DNA of 64,000 bases, taken from assembly GCA_035578905.1 (NCBI GenBank), contig JAQJVL010000122.1, positions 2,091,066 to 2,155,065 on the forward strand. Direction: 5' to 3'. This document shows, piece by piece, positions 20,196-33,700 of the stretch (positions are counted from its first letter, which is position 1; every line of letters begins with the position of its first letter). The DNA is from Stictocephala bisonia. Taxonomy: Eukaryota; Arthropoda; Insecta; Hemiptera; Membracidae. The notes below the pieces were generated by a model that saw only the letters and a program-made list of their open reading frames with translations, searched no databases and had not been told where the DNA came from. The position numbers were made by a program, and so were the translations under genes.

Positions 20196-21655
20196 GATTA
20201 GAAAACAAAAATAATAAAAATATTACATGCAACAAATCAATGTCAAATATGTACTTATGATGTTCAATATGTAACATCAAATATGTAATCAGATATGTAA
20301 TCAAATATGTATCATACACAACAATATGTATGACAAATATGTAATCAGATGTTTTTTATTTTTATTTATTTAACAACTTTACTTACCATTCTTTGTCAGC
20401 ACTAGTGGCATAGATCATATATTTCTTTGGTTTCATGGCTTACCATCCACCACAGACAGGTACCTCACATTCCCACCTACTGTATGGACAGAAATGATTT
20501 CAATCCTTTCAAAACTTGCAACTCTTCACACACATCCCTTGATGGCTTACCATGCAATCCTTAAATTTATAATTAATAATATAGATTAAAATTTTAATAT
20601 AAATGTTTAATAGATATCAGTAGGGGAGGACATCTATGAGTCTTTGATAGTTAAAATTACTTTTGCCTTAGGAGTTGCCGCTAGACTGGTGTCGATCCTC
20701 CAAACGGTATTCGTTATTGTAGATTTATTTTTTATAGGCAAAACATTATTATAGCCTACATATTAACATTTGAGTCAAAACTATTGTGAATTTCTCATCA
20801 AAATACCACCTTTAACAGTGGCTCAAATTTTGTTTTAACTTCTTTAATTTTATTTTGATGAACGAGTTGTATAGACTGTTATTTGTTTAAATAAGTACTG
20901 CATAGAAATTATATTAATAAAACAATTACATATATTTATTTTATAAATGCATGCTTATTGCAACTTATTGAAATACCAATATTCAATAGGCTCTTATATA
21001 TTAGTTTTATTTTTAAACCTTAGTAAAAATAAAACTATACAATCACTGTTTACCAAGTCATGCTATAAAAATGTTCATGAGGATAGTTTTTTTTTTTTTT
21101 TTTTTAGTAAACCTTATAAAATTTCTTTCTGTTAAAGCTATGTGATGTGTTTAAAATAGTACTTTTATTGCACAATTTATGGTATAATTATACTTAATAC
21201 TATTATTTTATGTCACTTAATTGTATTACCACCCTGGTAGAAAGAGCAGAGGTCACATGGTCAAAATTATTGGGAATCCCTACCTGTTGTGAATGTCGAT
21301 TAGACCCAAGTGAAGCCATATCACTGTTGATGATTCAGCCTTAGGTCTAAGGTTAGGGGTGCAACAAACTATCTTCCAACTTATAGATGTGAACTTAATA
21401 TTAAATATAACAACTTATCTAGCTAGAACGTATTTCACTAACGTATAATGGCTGAATTTTACAGTAATTTCTTAGCTTCTAAATCTGCTTAAGTAAAATA
21501 ACTCTGGGGATGCCATGGCTGAGTCCAAGGGTTGTATTTGGCATCATGCAACAACTTGAGGTCGGTTTTTGCTCAGGACACTCATAGAAATGTTAAGGTT
21601 AAAGGAGGCCTTATTTTACCAAATGGTTAGAGATGAGAAATCCTCTGTAACACTT
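20196..21655. other. No gene recognised; AT-rich spacer
   Basis: It includes a run of short tandem-like words atatgtaatcaaatatgta (about 20230-20350) and a T18 run at 21088-21105. No coding hallmark is seen in six frames. Confidence 0.45.
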
Positions 21656-21659
21656 AACA

Positions 21660-21840
21660 TGGGGTCCAATGGCTTAAGAGTCACTTCCTAACTTCGATGC
21701 TTCCGAAGCACCATCAGTGACTAGGCAGGTGGGCTGCGGGCAAGGACAAGACCCTTCACCATTCATCCATCCAAGGAACAGCCACGATCGATGTTGCTTG
21801 ACGACGTTAACATGCAATAACCTCGGAACCCTCCAGCCAA
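21660..21840 (-). repeat. Dispersed repeat shared with 5900-6060
   Basis: It carries aatggcttaagagtcactt, caggtgggctgcgg, caaggacaagacccttcacc and catccaaggaacagccacg, with the order shared with 5900-6060. This copy is better preserved. Confidence 0.6.
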
Positions 21841-23785
21841 GACTACTGAGACACAAATCTACTCTAATTTGAAGTATGCAAATTTAGTGGAGTGTAAAGG
21901 AAGTGGACTAGTTTTACAGTTAATTGTTTGTATTGCATTACCAGTATTAAAACTAACTTCCATTTAATAATAATATTTTTAAGTCTATTTTAGAATAAAT
22001 CATGTCCATATCTTTCTAATTTTAAATAACATGATTTTGGCACATTCATGACATTTGTGCTACAAACGGTACAGTTTTAATAAATAAATGCTACAAAACG
22101 GTACAGTTTTGAACTTGGATAAATTATAAAGAAGGCCAACAACTTGATAATACATGTCGCAAGTAAATCTTGACCTTTTAGCAAGGCTGTTTGTATTTTC
22201 AAATATTTTTATTTGATATTAACTAACTATGAAGAAGTGTAATATCTTACACTGAAAGAAATGTAAATATTTTAAATGTCCTGGTATTACATTTTTCCTA
22301 TTACATAATTTTTTCGTACCAAAGTAATTAGTTGTTACAAAAATAAAAATAATTTTTGACCTACTTTCATTCAACAAATCAACTCAGCAAGCATGGCAAG
22401 TTCACTTCAGGAAACAACTACTCCAGGAAGTAAACAATCGACCTGGGTGAATTACAAATTGATCACGTGACAATCAACAAACCACACATCCAAAATGACC
22501 GTGTACGAAAATTCATTGACATGGACTCGGACAATTACATGAAAGAAACCACAATGAACATCATCCCCAACTAAAAAGTAATCCAACCGAAACATTGAAA
22601 AATAGACCCAGAGTTACTACAAAAAAAGAGAAAAATATTAGAGACTCTATAGCTCGATTCTCAAAAACCGTGGACTGAAACACAAAAAGAAATCACAACA
22701 CTGTCCGAGAGAAAACGGAGAAATAGACACAGCTGGTGGACACTGGAATGCGCTAGTCCACTGCAGTCTCAAAGACAAGCACTATCTTGTTTGAGTTGTG
22801 CTGTCCGTATGCTATATACAGAAAGTCTTTGGAGTGGATATGGGTTCTCATCATACTATATTATGTTACACGCAGAGAGTACAGCAGAACAGAGAAACAG
22901 TCAAATGTTTGGCAGAAGTGTGTGAAATAATTGTCGATGATTGGAAATGAGCACAGATCAGAAACATGCCAGAGGCGAGAATAATGAGAAAAGTTCACGA
23001 AAAAAGTTACATGATTAAAATGAAGCCCCAAATAAAGTTAATTATTTAAGTGAACAGTTGACTAAGATAAATTCTGTGTGTGTTGATCATAACTTTGAAG
23101 TGTCCTGGAGTCTTTTTGGAATGTCTCCATATGGTAATTTTTTACCAAATCTAGAACTAAACTAAACTTACAAACTAAGTACATTTGATATTAGTAACAT
23201 GGTTTTGACCAGCAAGAAAATAATAGGTGTCATCGCTTCAATTATGACTGAGCGCCTTCTGAGTTTATGCAGAATAGGCTAGGTTGTAAGCACTTCCACT
23301 GTGGGTTGTTTGGTTAAGTTAGGATTAAATAGCTACACGATGATGCGTTACTTGCAAATATATGGTAGAAAATGTACGTGGAAGTGAACTGTGTACTTCT
23401 TTTTACGATTAATCATATATCATTAATTTGTTTAGTATATGTTGATAATCATTTATATTGATAAAAAAGAACTTTTATTTTTTAATCTGGATAGTGTTCA
23501 TGGTATGAATCAAATATATATCAGTTAAATGCTTAATTTCAATTCAAGGTTTGAATGTTTGGTCAATATAAGTACAGTATCTATGACACAACAAGTTAAT
23601 GATTTTGAATTTGGCATTAATATATCTAGTTGGTTGTAAATGTGTAATATGTTTTTGTTTTTTGAACATTCAAAAAGTAATCTATCAATTTTTTAAATTA
23701 AAACGAAATGATTTCACTTTCTTACAAAACAATACTGCAACAAAAGTACGACAAAAGTGGTACTGCAATCAAGTTCACTGTACAG
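21841..23785. other. Spacer upstream of the unidentified 3' exons
   Basis: A less AT-rich patch at 22390-22960 contains short open stretches (for example NPTETLKNRPRVTTKKEK near 22580) but no recognisable domain and many stops, so it may be a retroelement relic. Earlier exons of the gene ending at 24261 were not identified here. Confidence 0.4.
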
Positions 23786-24261
23786 ATAAGCCCTCTGTAT
23801 CTCTAGGGAGTACTCTATCCAAGATCGTCTCTGAGTTACCTGATCTCAAGGCCCCAGTTACTAAATGTACTAAGATTGATGGCATTGCTGAAGGAGTTGA
23901 AAATATCAAGAGGTACGAGTCAGTTGTTGACTCTGGAGGGTGTGAGCCTCGGGTGGAGGCAAATGACATGGCGATGCCCCGGGAGGTTAACGGGACCAGA
24001 ACCAGCAGTGATGTCTCTGCGAGTGTCAACATGGCCATTGAAGACATTAACGGCCCCTCAAGGAGAGTATGTACAGTAACATTATAGCATATGAGGTACC
24101 TGAAAGTAAATGATCTGTCATCAACGAAAGAGTACACCATGACACTGGGCCTAGTGATATTAATTGTTGTATCTTGCCAGACGAATCGCACCAAGTGCCT
24201 GAAGTACACAGACCGGACAAGGCAAAGTCTAGGTCGAATAGACACCTTCAAATTCAAATGA
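23786..24261 (+). CDS. 3' end of an unidentified gene (two exons)
   Basis: The first exon, 23786-24066, has acceptor ctgtacag and donor AGGAGA|gtatgt; it enters in phase 1 and leaves in phase 0. The second, 24181-24261, has acceptor tcttgccag and ends in TGA 24259-24261. They join in frame to give about 120 residues. The stretch is hydrophilic: SLGSTLSKIVSELPDLKAP, VVDSGGCEPRVEANDMAM, NGTRTSSDVSASV, then a basic tail TKCLKYTDRTRQSLGRID. Composition is GC-richer than the flanks, as expected for exons. It would suit a cytosolic C-terminal tail, but no family is recognised. AATAAA occurs at 24327-24332 and 24337-24342. Upstream exons are not located. Alternatives are a processed pseudogene piece or chance; the clean intron and the poly(A) signals favour a real gene. 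Confidence 0.5.
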
Positions 24262-24326
24262 AAAATATGAGTGTCTTTTTTATCATATTATTGTAACTAT
24301 TGTATATTAGCGGATGCTGTTGGAAG

Positions 24327-24342
24327 AATAAAGAATAATAAA
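24327..24342 (+). terminator. Poly(A) signals of the unidentified gene
   Basis: Two AATAAA hexamers, 66 and 76 bases after the TGA at 24259-24261. Confidence 0.5.
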
Positions 24343-24499
24343 TGTGGGGATGTTTAAAGGTCCCTGTTCTGTTACTAAACGTACCGATAATGAAGGGCGT
24401 GACCACCATTGTTCTTTGCAAAACTTTTTTTTAACTTCGTGTTGTTTTAACAAACCAGCAACACATTTGACATGTATTGAATCCGAATTGGAACTAAAG

Positions 24500-24744
24500 A
24501 AAGAAAATAATAACCTAAATAGTGGAAACCGCGCCGCATCTGTTTGTTGTAGTCGAGGATCGTGGATGCAAAGCGGATAATCCGCCGCCGATAGTCGGCG
24601 CGGACAAATTGCGCCGTTTTCCGTTCATGTAGTCTGAGCCGTCCATGTGGTAGTCTGAGGCAACGGTGGCTGGCAAGGTCGCCCATTGGCTGGCCTTAGT
24701 CCTCACCGTACCTTAGGCAATACTCTACAGACCTCCGGGTGGTC
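24500..24744 (+). promoter_or_regulatory. GC-rich island: probable promoter and 5' UTR of paralog B
   Basis: CpG-containing words (gaaaccgcgccgc, ccgccgccgatagtcggcgcg) stand out sharply from AT-rich flanks and lead straight to the signal-peptide ATG. The arms gccgccgatagtcggcg could form a small hairpin. The transcription start is not determinable by eye. Confidence 0.5.
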
Positions 24745-24799
24745 ATGGCACATCTGATTACTGCATTCGCCTTCCTCAGCGTCGCCTCCAGGGGCCTAG
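24745..24799 (+). CDS. nrf-6-like: Paralog B exon 1: signal peptide
   Basis: ATG opens 18 codons with a hydrophobic core (LITAFAFLSVA) and ends G|gtaaac in phase 1. Joining to GC CAG TAT at 38041 rebuilds a Gly codon and continues the frame. NRF-6-like proteins begin with a cleaved signal peptide. The first exon lies directly behind the GC-rich island. The link to the NRF exons 13 kb away is inferred from phase and family architecture. Confidence 0.7.
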
Positions 24800-27700
24800 G
24801 TAAACTTGGCATCTTACTTGACGTATTTTTGAGTTTCCTAAAATAATTTTTCGATTTAATTAAACCATTCTAATTATCTATGAACATATTATCTCGCTAA
24901 TAGTTGTTAGCATTACAATTATTGGTATTTAATTCAGTTATAGTTTATAAAATAAGTTAGTTATTAATAAATATTTTATTTAAAAAATACTACAATATAA
25001 TTTCTATTAGTTTGGACTGATAAATGACTGAAACGTAACCATAAATTGAAACCTGATAATTTGTTACTGGTCAGGAATATTTTAATGAATACAGTAAGAC
25101 AAAAATACTTTACATTTACGTATAAATAATTACAACCAACCCTTAACACAGCCTTTTAACAAACCATTTTTCAACGTGTTATTTTTTAGCATTAGAAAAT
25201 AAAACAAACAGCAATGCAATATTTGCTAACTATAGGTAAAGTATTATATTTGTTAAATATATTTATTAGCCATCATGGATAATCGCCGATCGTCAAGATG
25301 TTAATTGACTGTAACATATACGAAACTGTTTTCGGATAAAACATCTTTTATTTTGGAAGGTGGGACATCTAATTATAAATAAAATCAATGTACAAATATT
25401 TATTTGTATTTTTAATAATTATATTTTATACTTAATTCTTATGTATAATACGTGAGACAGTTCTTAAGATTAAGCGTTTAAGACTGTTGACGCAACTCCT
25501 CCCTGATATTATTATCAATTTTAACTATCGAGGTGTTAAAAAATTGGCCCTATTCGTAGTTGTGCAACAAGTTCTTCTTTGTTTAATATGTTCACCCTGA
25601 AGGGCACGGAAAGCCCTCAAAATACGTTTTTCGGATTACATGGAGAGAGGTTTAAATTAATCGAAAAGTAACAGCTGATTAAATGTAGGCCTACATAATG
25701 ACAATTATGACATTTTAAGAGCTGTTTTGATGTGATATTCGGAATGCTATAAATTTGTCTTAATGTTGTCATATTTATATTCAGTGGACGATTTCTTTGA
25801 GTTATATATATATAATATATCAAAATTCAAATCAAAATATATATATATATATGCCAGGCTATCTTCCTGTTTGTTCTTCCTGTATGCATTCATCTGATTG
25901 TCATGGAACTTTGGGAAGTCATTTATCTCTTCCCAGGGGAAGTTTTAAGCATGGTTCTATTCGCATCTGACAGAAGGCCTCCGCACCTTTGTCCTTTAAA
26001 GTTGCAATCTTAATATAATGGAGTTATTTAATTCATTTAATTGATCATAAGCTATTGAAGAAAACCTATTTAGAAATAGGCTCAAGTGCAACGCAAGTGC
26101 ATTGAATGAGCTGTTTCATATTATTACTTGATACAGTTTAGTCTACTAAATAATTCTTAGTCAAAAGTCACAAATCGAGGCCGCAAGCCGAGGTGTCACG
26201 AGCGCAGCGAGTAATTAAGTTTGCACGCAAAGCTGGTAGTAAAGGTGGTGTATTAGATTTTCGGTCAGTTAATTACTTCCCAATTTTATAATCAAAATTA
26301 GTTAATTACATTCCTTTGGGACAGAAAAATTATTTTTTTTAATGTAAGCACTACATTAGAAGTGAGAATTTAACTGATTTTAAATCAACAATAACCGTTC
26401 AAATACAAATTAAATTTGTTTCCCCCTAAAATTATAAGTATTTTTTCATATTAAAAACATCTTAATCCCTTCAGTTATGTGTGAAAAACGCAGTTATAAA
26501 AATTTAATTTGAACTTTGAACGGTTTTCTCTTAATGTTTATTTGAAATCAGCTAAATTCACCACTTCATAAGGCCACAAGTTCTAATGTTGCGGTTAAAA
26601 TGTTTGTTTATTCTTCCTGTCTCAAGATAAGGTACATTAACTATTTTTTACTACACAATTGGGAAATAAATAACTCACCGAAAACCGATTGCACCACCTT
26701 AATAAATTCTGCGAGAGTATACAAAATTAATTAACACTGGCTCGATACGAATTTAAATAAAGCGTCATTGAGTCATAATCAAAATCTTGTTTTCTTTAAA
26801 AGGGCATGTTGTCTTTGACCTACAATGCGTCCACCAAGGATGGAAGAGGATTTACAGACGTCGATGAAACTCAACTCAAGTCTGCTCAACAATAATAGAA
26901 TATATCAATAAGGAACTAATTGAAAATAAATGAACATAAATAGCATAAAACAATGGCATTGTTATTAGATAAGAGACTGGTTTTTATTTTGAAAAAATAG
27001 GCTACGCACTTTTCTCAAATTACGTAGATAGTGCATGCTTTAAAATGCTACATTTTGTATAGCGAAAGAAATCAAATTTATCGTGAATGACCGTCATTAA
27101 AGCCGTAGCGTTGTAATCCAGCTACTTGGAAACAAGTCTTATGAACTACTAGAGGACAAATAATGTGCAATGTATTCTCGCGTTCACTTGACGTCTACTC
27201 AATGATTACCATTTACATATATAAAGGTTATGAAACGTTATAGTGGTTTTTACAATAGTTTCTATCAACCATAGCCGGCACTGAAGAGCAGTTATGTAAT
27301 CCAGCTACTATATATACTTGGAAATTAAACGTTGTGGAGATTGTAGACGATAAGCGTTGTCCTCATGGTAACGACATGGAGTCCGCTCAATGGTTACCAT
27401 CGACGTGGACGCTACTCGAGAAGTCTGTTGGGTGTTGCCTAGGGAAGAGAACTAAGTATTGGTCTTGCCGAGCATTCGACCAACACTAGACTACGTGATT
27501 CAGATTTCACGATAATTTGTAGATTCTATAGTTGCCCTGGCTATTGGGCTGTTAATAAATAGCTCTTTCAAAGAATCAGTTAACCTTAGTTAGTTAAAAT
27601 CACTATAAACCTACTTTTTCATCAACACTCGTTCACTGATATCTTAACAATTAACTTATTATTAATACATAAATGAAACGATTCATCATTTAGGCTAATA

Positions 27701-30700
27701 CGTTTATTTAGTTCATGCTTATTAAAACACATTTGCCTTACTTTTTTTGAAAATTGTTAATTTATCAGCGATCTTTATGGCTCATAAAATTAATAATGTT
27801 ATATTTACCACCCAATGGCCCAATGGCATTAACTTAAACTTATTATTTTTCATGGTAATTTTAATACATAACAGCCAAATACCACTCGCACATTGGTCAA
27901 TCTATCTAAAAAAACAATTAAGGCTGTTTGATTAAAAAATATTTTCTATTTTTTTCAATTTCAATTACTATATCAGCTATTAAACACCTCCCAAGTAGTT
28001 CTTTCATTAAAATGATGTTTATAGTTATAAATACATCTCAAAGATGTGAAATTGGGCTTTCTTAGTACATGCAGAATTAAGAAACTTTTTCCCGATTATT
28101 CCTAAATTTTAAAAACAGATCCTCACAGGACTGGATTTGTTCATCAGTTATTTTAAATTACGTCAGCGCACACACGTACGCACACACGTACAGCGAGACA
28201 CAGCACCCGCACGATCGCGCTTAAATGACTTTCTGCAATTATACCCCACCCATCCCAGTGGAGGGGGAGGGGTCGAGTGTCTGTGTATGAGTAGATCGCG
28301 ATCAGACAAACAGTCAGCGCTTCGAGCGGAATTCAGATATCCCTAAAGCCAGCCGAACCACCTTAAACCTCTGATGCTGGAATTTTGAAGAATTATTGAT
28401 CCTATGTTGTAGGTGTACAATGAGAAGGGATTTTGAACAATTCTTCCTATTTAAAATATGCTGTTATTTTAGAGTTCTAACTCCAGGTGTGAACCACACA
28501 GTGTAGCTGTAGGTCTTTGTTATGTCGCCGAGGGCCGCCATCTGATCTTTACGAGCATTTTAGGTTATGTTAGGTTAGTTAGGGAGCATATTCGTTGTAC
28601 AAAAAAACTGAACACAGAGATATCAGTGGTGGTCAAACATTCAACAGAAACCAGCCTTATATTTTATTTGGGAATATCACAGTTTTAGCCCCTAAATTGG
28701 ACCATTTTAAAAGGAAAATTGGGGAAAAACAGAAATAAACATCTAAATAATAGATAATTGTTTATTTGTTGAATGACCCGACTTGACTTCAGAGCACTAT
28801 TACAGCAAATGCTGGAACTAGGAGGAGTTTGGCAAATATACAACCTATAGCGTGGTGATGAAAGCTAGCCGCAACCATAGCAACGCCTTTAAGTCTTGCA
28901 TTGTTGTCACGTTTAATTGATCTAAATGTATCTGTTTTATAACAGAACCTACTTGTTTGATATTGTGATCGTTAATACTATTGTTTATCTTGTCTTTTAC
29001 ATTTTTTTCCCCACTTTGTAAAAAATATTCTTATCCCATCACATGTATGTTGTTCAATTGTATTATCTTTTGAACCAATTAAAAATCTTCAAGTGGATTT
29101 CTGTCTCAACAAGTAATTAATGTGTCATATGATAAACGTAGTATTGTTGGCAACACTGAGCGTCACAGGTACACTCAAATCCCACTAAACACGCTAATGT
29201 CGTCAGGACCACAAACCCCAGCAACGTGCTCATTATAGACCGATGAGCTGGTATTACAAACAAGACAGCTACGTGCAGGCAGGACATTCATGAAGTAACC
29301 ACGATAATTAATCGTCTAAATTAATTAATATGTCTGCCAGACTCGGTCATACCCATGCCTCAACATGATGTCATCCCTAACCCAAGGCTTACTGTCAATG
29401 ATCGTAAGTAGCGTACATTAGGTGTGAAACTGAAAACCGGAAACTCATGAGCCTTCCTAGAAATTTGAGTAACCCATCACGAGTTTACAACTTGATGCGA
29501 AGAGTGAATATTAATGGTCTACAGCTTCATCTCACTCACACTTGGTGATTGAGCAACGAGTGTGGGTGGCACCCTGAACATTTTACACACGTTCAGTTCA
29601 AATCAGAAATTGGTGACAAAGAAGACACCTTAGCCTCGGCAACATTACATTCATAGAACATCATATAGAGCAGTTTCGATTAAATCTTTCGATGGATATA
29701 TTTCGTCTTTTCCATAATACAGGTAACGCCAAATTGCTAGATTAACCCCAAATTTGTTTTTCAGTGTAGTTGGTTATCAAATCTTGTCTGAATAGTGGTA
29801 AGGTGAGTTTCAATGCTAACTTACGTGCTCCAAGAATAAACTGACCATCTACTTTCTTAGTGTGTGTAAGTTCCTCGGATTGTTTTCATCAATGAATACA
29901 AACATTAGCATTAATTTAATGTCTGCATGTGCACAAGTATTTAGCATCATTTGAGCAAATCGGTAGTAAAAATTGCTAAAACAAACTTATTTTGCCGGAA
30001 AATGAAGGTGTTAATTTCCTCTGTCACGTAAAGGCCAACAAACACTTGCCCTTGATGTATGCCTAGAGGACACGTCTCATCTGTTATATTAGTGAATGCA
30101 AACACAACGCTCCTTGAACCTCATATTGATGTATATTATTTTAAAGCTATACATCGACTAAAAGTATCGATCATAGACAACTGGCCTTAGCATGGTCTTT
30201 AATAAAAACTCACTCTGAACTGATATTTTGGTTGGTGTACATTGGTATTTATTTATTTATATCTCCACGACAAATGCAATTTTACATAATACAATATAAA
30301 ACGTAATGGACTTCATATTATTACAATTAAAAATAAATGGCAGTCCAGTCTTATTGTGAAAGTAGCTCAGCATTACATTTGTAATTTCAATAAATTGTAT
30401 AAATATCCAACTAATTTAGGCAATAACACTATCCTAATGAATATGATCATGGTTATTAGTGTTTGATGTTCTTCAAGGTTTAGAATATTTGTAATTACTT
30501 ATCTTTTGAATGCTGACGGGCTGCTCTTGAGATGTTGGCCTTGTTGCAGATAACATTTCCTGTTTTCATCAGCCGGGAAACGATACTAGACTATTTTGTT
30601 GATATATGGTTGCATAGTGGTAGTTAACAAATATTTGCTGCAGCCTACTTTCAATGAGGCAGATGAGTTTTCATATTTTTAAAGTTAAGTCCGCTATGGC

Positions 30701-33700
30701 GTTATCATCTCTACTCCTACATTATCTTTGATTATTACTGACAGTATACTGTGTATTTATAGTTATATGACACGTAACATTAGCCTATATCCGTCAAACA
30801 TTATTACTATGGTTAAATAATTTTTCTTTGAGAAGCGACTAATCAATAATAATGTTGCTATAATGTGGTTTTTTATACTTTATCTACCTCCTTGATTTAG
30901 AATATATATATATAAAACTAGTGAAATTAGCAACCATCATGGAATGCGTGAAATAAACGACCAGACAACCCTACATCACATCCACCTACTTCAAACATTA
31001 GGCTTTCCGAAAATAAGAGACTAAGCTTTACTAACCTTCCACCATCCTTAAAACAGCCATAGTTAGTTTGGGATTTGTTCCAACCATGCTCTTCAACCGC
31101 TTTAATAACCTTCCACCATCCTTAAAACAGCCATAGTTAGTTTGGGATTTGTTCCAAACATGCTCTTCAACCGCTTTACTAACCTTCCACCATCCTTAAA
31201 ACAGCCATAGTTAGTTTGGGATTTGTTCCAACCATGCTCTTCAACCCTAATTCTGTCATCACAGTACCAAATCACCTCTGATCTCGTTCTTTCAATGATT
31301 CTTTCTAGTTTCATTTGTTGGGGCTTCATCACCATTTAAAGGATGATGGGATGCCTCAACAAATTTGGATGGAAGTCCATACTCAAGTCCATATTCTTCA
31401 GAGGATGTCCTCCAAATGTTTCCCATTAAACCTCATCCTCCTCCTTCTTTTTTCTTCACTTTCTCCGCCAATCCTTCCTTGTCATCTCTGAACCTCTTCT
31501 TGCTACCTTCAACCTCGGACTCCAACTGCACGAGACAGAAGTCGTTCATTAAGGATCGAACTGGTTGCCTCCCTTACTCCTTCCCAATCTCTCTTCCTCC
31601 TTTCCTGATGTTTCCTCAGAAACTTCTCTTCAGCCTCCCTAATATTGTCTCACTTACTCATCTCCTCCATCTTCTTCCTATTTTCTGCCACTTTTGTCTA
31701 TATATATTGTATGGTTTTTGTCATCTACAATTTTTTTTTGTTAAATTTAAAATGATGTAAAAGCTGACCTTTATAGTTGGGCAATACGTTCAAAAGTCAT
31801 TATACTATAATAAAAATTAAAAATAAATAAATAACAAATCATCTCCTGTCACAAAGATAAACCCAGCCCATCAAGCCATTTAAGACCGGCTCACGAATTC
31901 TATTTAGGCTAGCTCTCTTAGAAACAATGATATAACAAGCCAACAAAATCAATAAGCTAACGAACCAACAATCCGTAATCTTCAGCCAAAACCTGAAAAG
32001 CCAAACAAAACAATCAAGGTGCGATAGAAGTTTTTTGGTCCCCGATTCATAGGAGCTTTGAACACATCCTCAGACATTCCTGAAGCCTAGATAGCACAAT
32101 ATCAGACCTGGTGCATATGCCTATGGTTCTTGAAACAGTTTCTTACAACTTTGAAGCACTGCTTTCCATGTCTATCCATGATTCCAAAAAACAATTCACA
32201 CTGCTCCACCAGAATGTCAGAGGTCTTGCTGGTAAAATAGATGAGCTTCAATTCTTGTTGGATGAGGTTCGTCCTCATTTGGTTCGCTTAACTGAACACT
32301 GGTTGAGGGATTTTGAATTTGCTTCGGTTCACATCCCTGACTTCACCAATACATCGCCTTCTGTAGGAAGAACATGAAAGGTGGAGGAACATGTAGGCCT
32401 ATACTTTTGAAACGCGAATGTGAGTATGAGCTTGTTGATATATCTCATTTCTGTCATGAGGGAGCAATTGAATTAGCTGCTATAAAGGTCAAATTCCACA
32501 TAGGTAAACTTCTTATACTTTCAGTATATAGGCCACCAAATAGTGACATAGATTTGTTCTTCAATAGATTGATAAACTGTTTGGAGAGCATTGTGAAGAT
32601 TGGAACTATGACGATAGTAATGGGAGATTTTAATATAGACGATACCAAAGACAATCTGAATAGCTGTAGGTTTATTAATGTCATGTCATCTTTTTCCCTT
32701 AAATCACAGGTTAAGTCTTATACGAGAGAATTCAAAGGCTCCAGATCTCGAATTGACCATATTTTTACTGATTTCCCCTTAAGTGATCTTAACTGCGATG
32801 TCCTTATTTCTGCAATTTCCGATCATCATGCACAGTTACTTAGTCTGAAAATAGACCTTCAACCGATAGACAAACAAGAGCCCCAGTATTCAATGAAACG
32901 TTTTATAAATCACAATAGTATTCATCATTTTAAATATCTATTGAAAATGGAAACGTGGCAAGAAATATTTTCTTCTGTTGAAATAAATGAAATGACCAAT
33001 AAGTTCATGTCTATTTTGGACTTCCACTTTAATGTGGCCTTTCCATTAAAGAAGACTAAGCTTAAGAAGGTGACTTTTAACAGTAGAATTATATTATCTT
33101 CTCAGCTTGCTTCCCTGCTTGACAGAATGAGAAGTCTGTATTATATCAGTAGGGACTCGGATTGGTCGAGTAATGAAAGAAAAGAATATCGTAGAATAAA
33201 ACGAACTTTCAAAGATAGTATCAGGCAGGAAAAGTCTGTATATTTTTCTAATAGAATACAATCTTCAAATAATACTTCTAAGACAATCTGGGAGATAATT
33301 AATGAAAACAGATCATCTCTTAAAAAGCATTCCTTCCAAAATTTTCAAATTAGAGATGGCAACAATCACATAATAAAGGATCCAAATTTAGTATCAAATC
33401 TTTTCAATGACTACTTTGCTACTGTTTCTGATCGCGTTCCTGTACCTCACCTTTTGTATCACATTCGAATGTTTGCAGCATTCTTTGCTTAATGAGTCTT
33501 TCTTTTTAACTCCTGTTACAGTGAACGAAGTAATCAGCATAATTATGTCACTTAAAACAAAAAATTCGGCTGGTTTTGATGGTATTTCGTCTAAACTTTT
33601 GAAAGATTGCTACGATTTCTTAGTCAAACCATAATGCTTCATTTTAAATCAATCATTTAAAACAGGTTGCTTTCTAGATGCTTTAAAAACTTCCATAGTT

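Noticed and set aside
23775..24257. 160-codon minus-strand frame
   Set aside because: It is the antisense shadow of the plus-strand exons at 23786-24261, which have splice signals and poly(A) signals.
28561..28600. Telomere-like TTAGG words (taggttatgttaggttagtt)
   Set aside because: Only two or three imperfect units, so not a telomeric tract.
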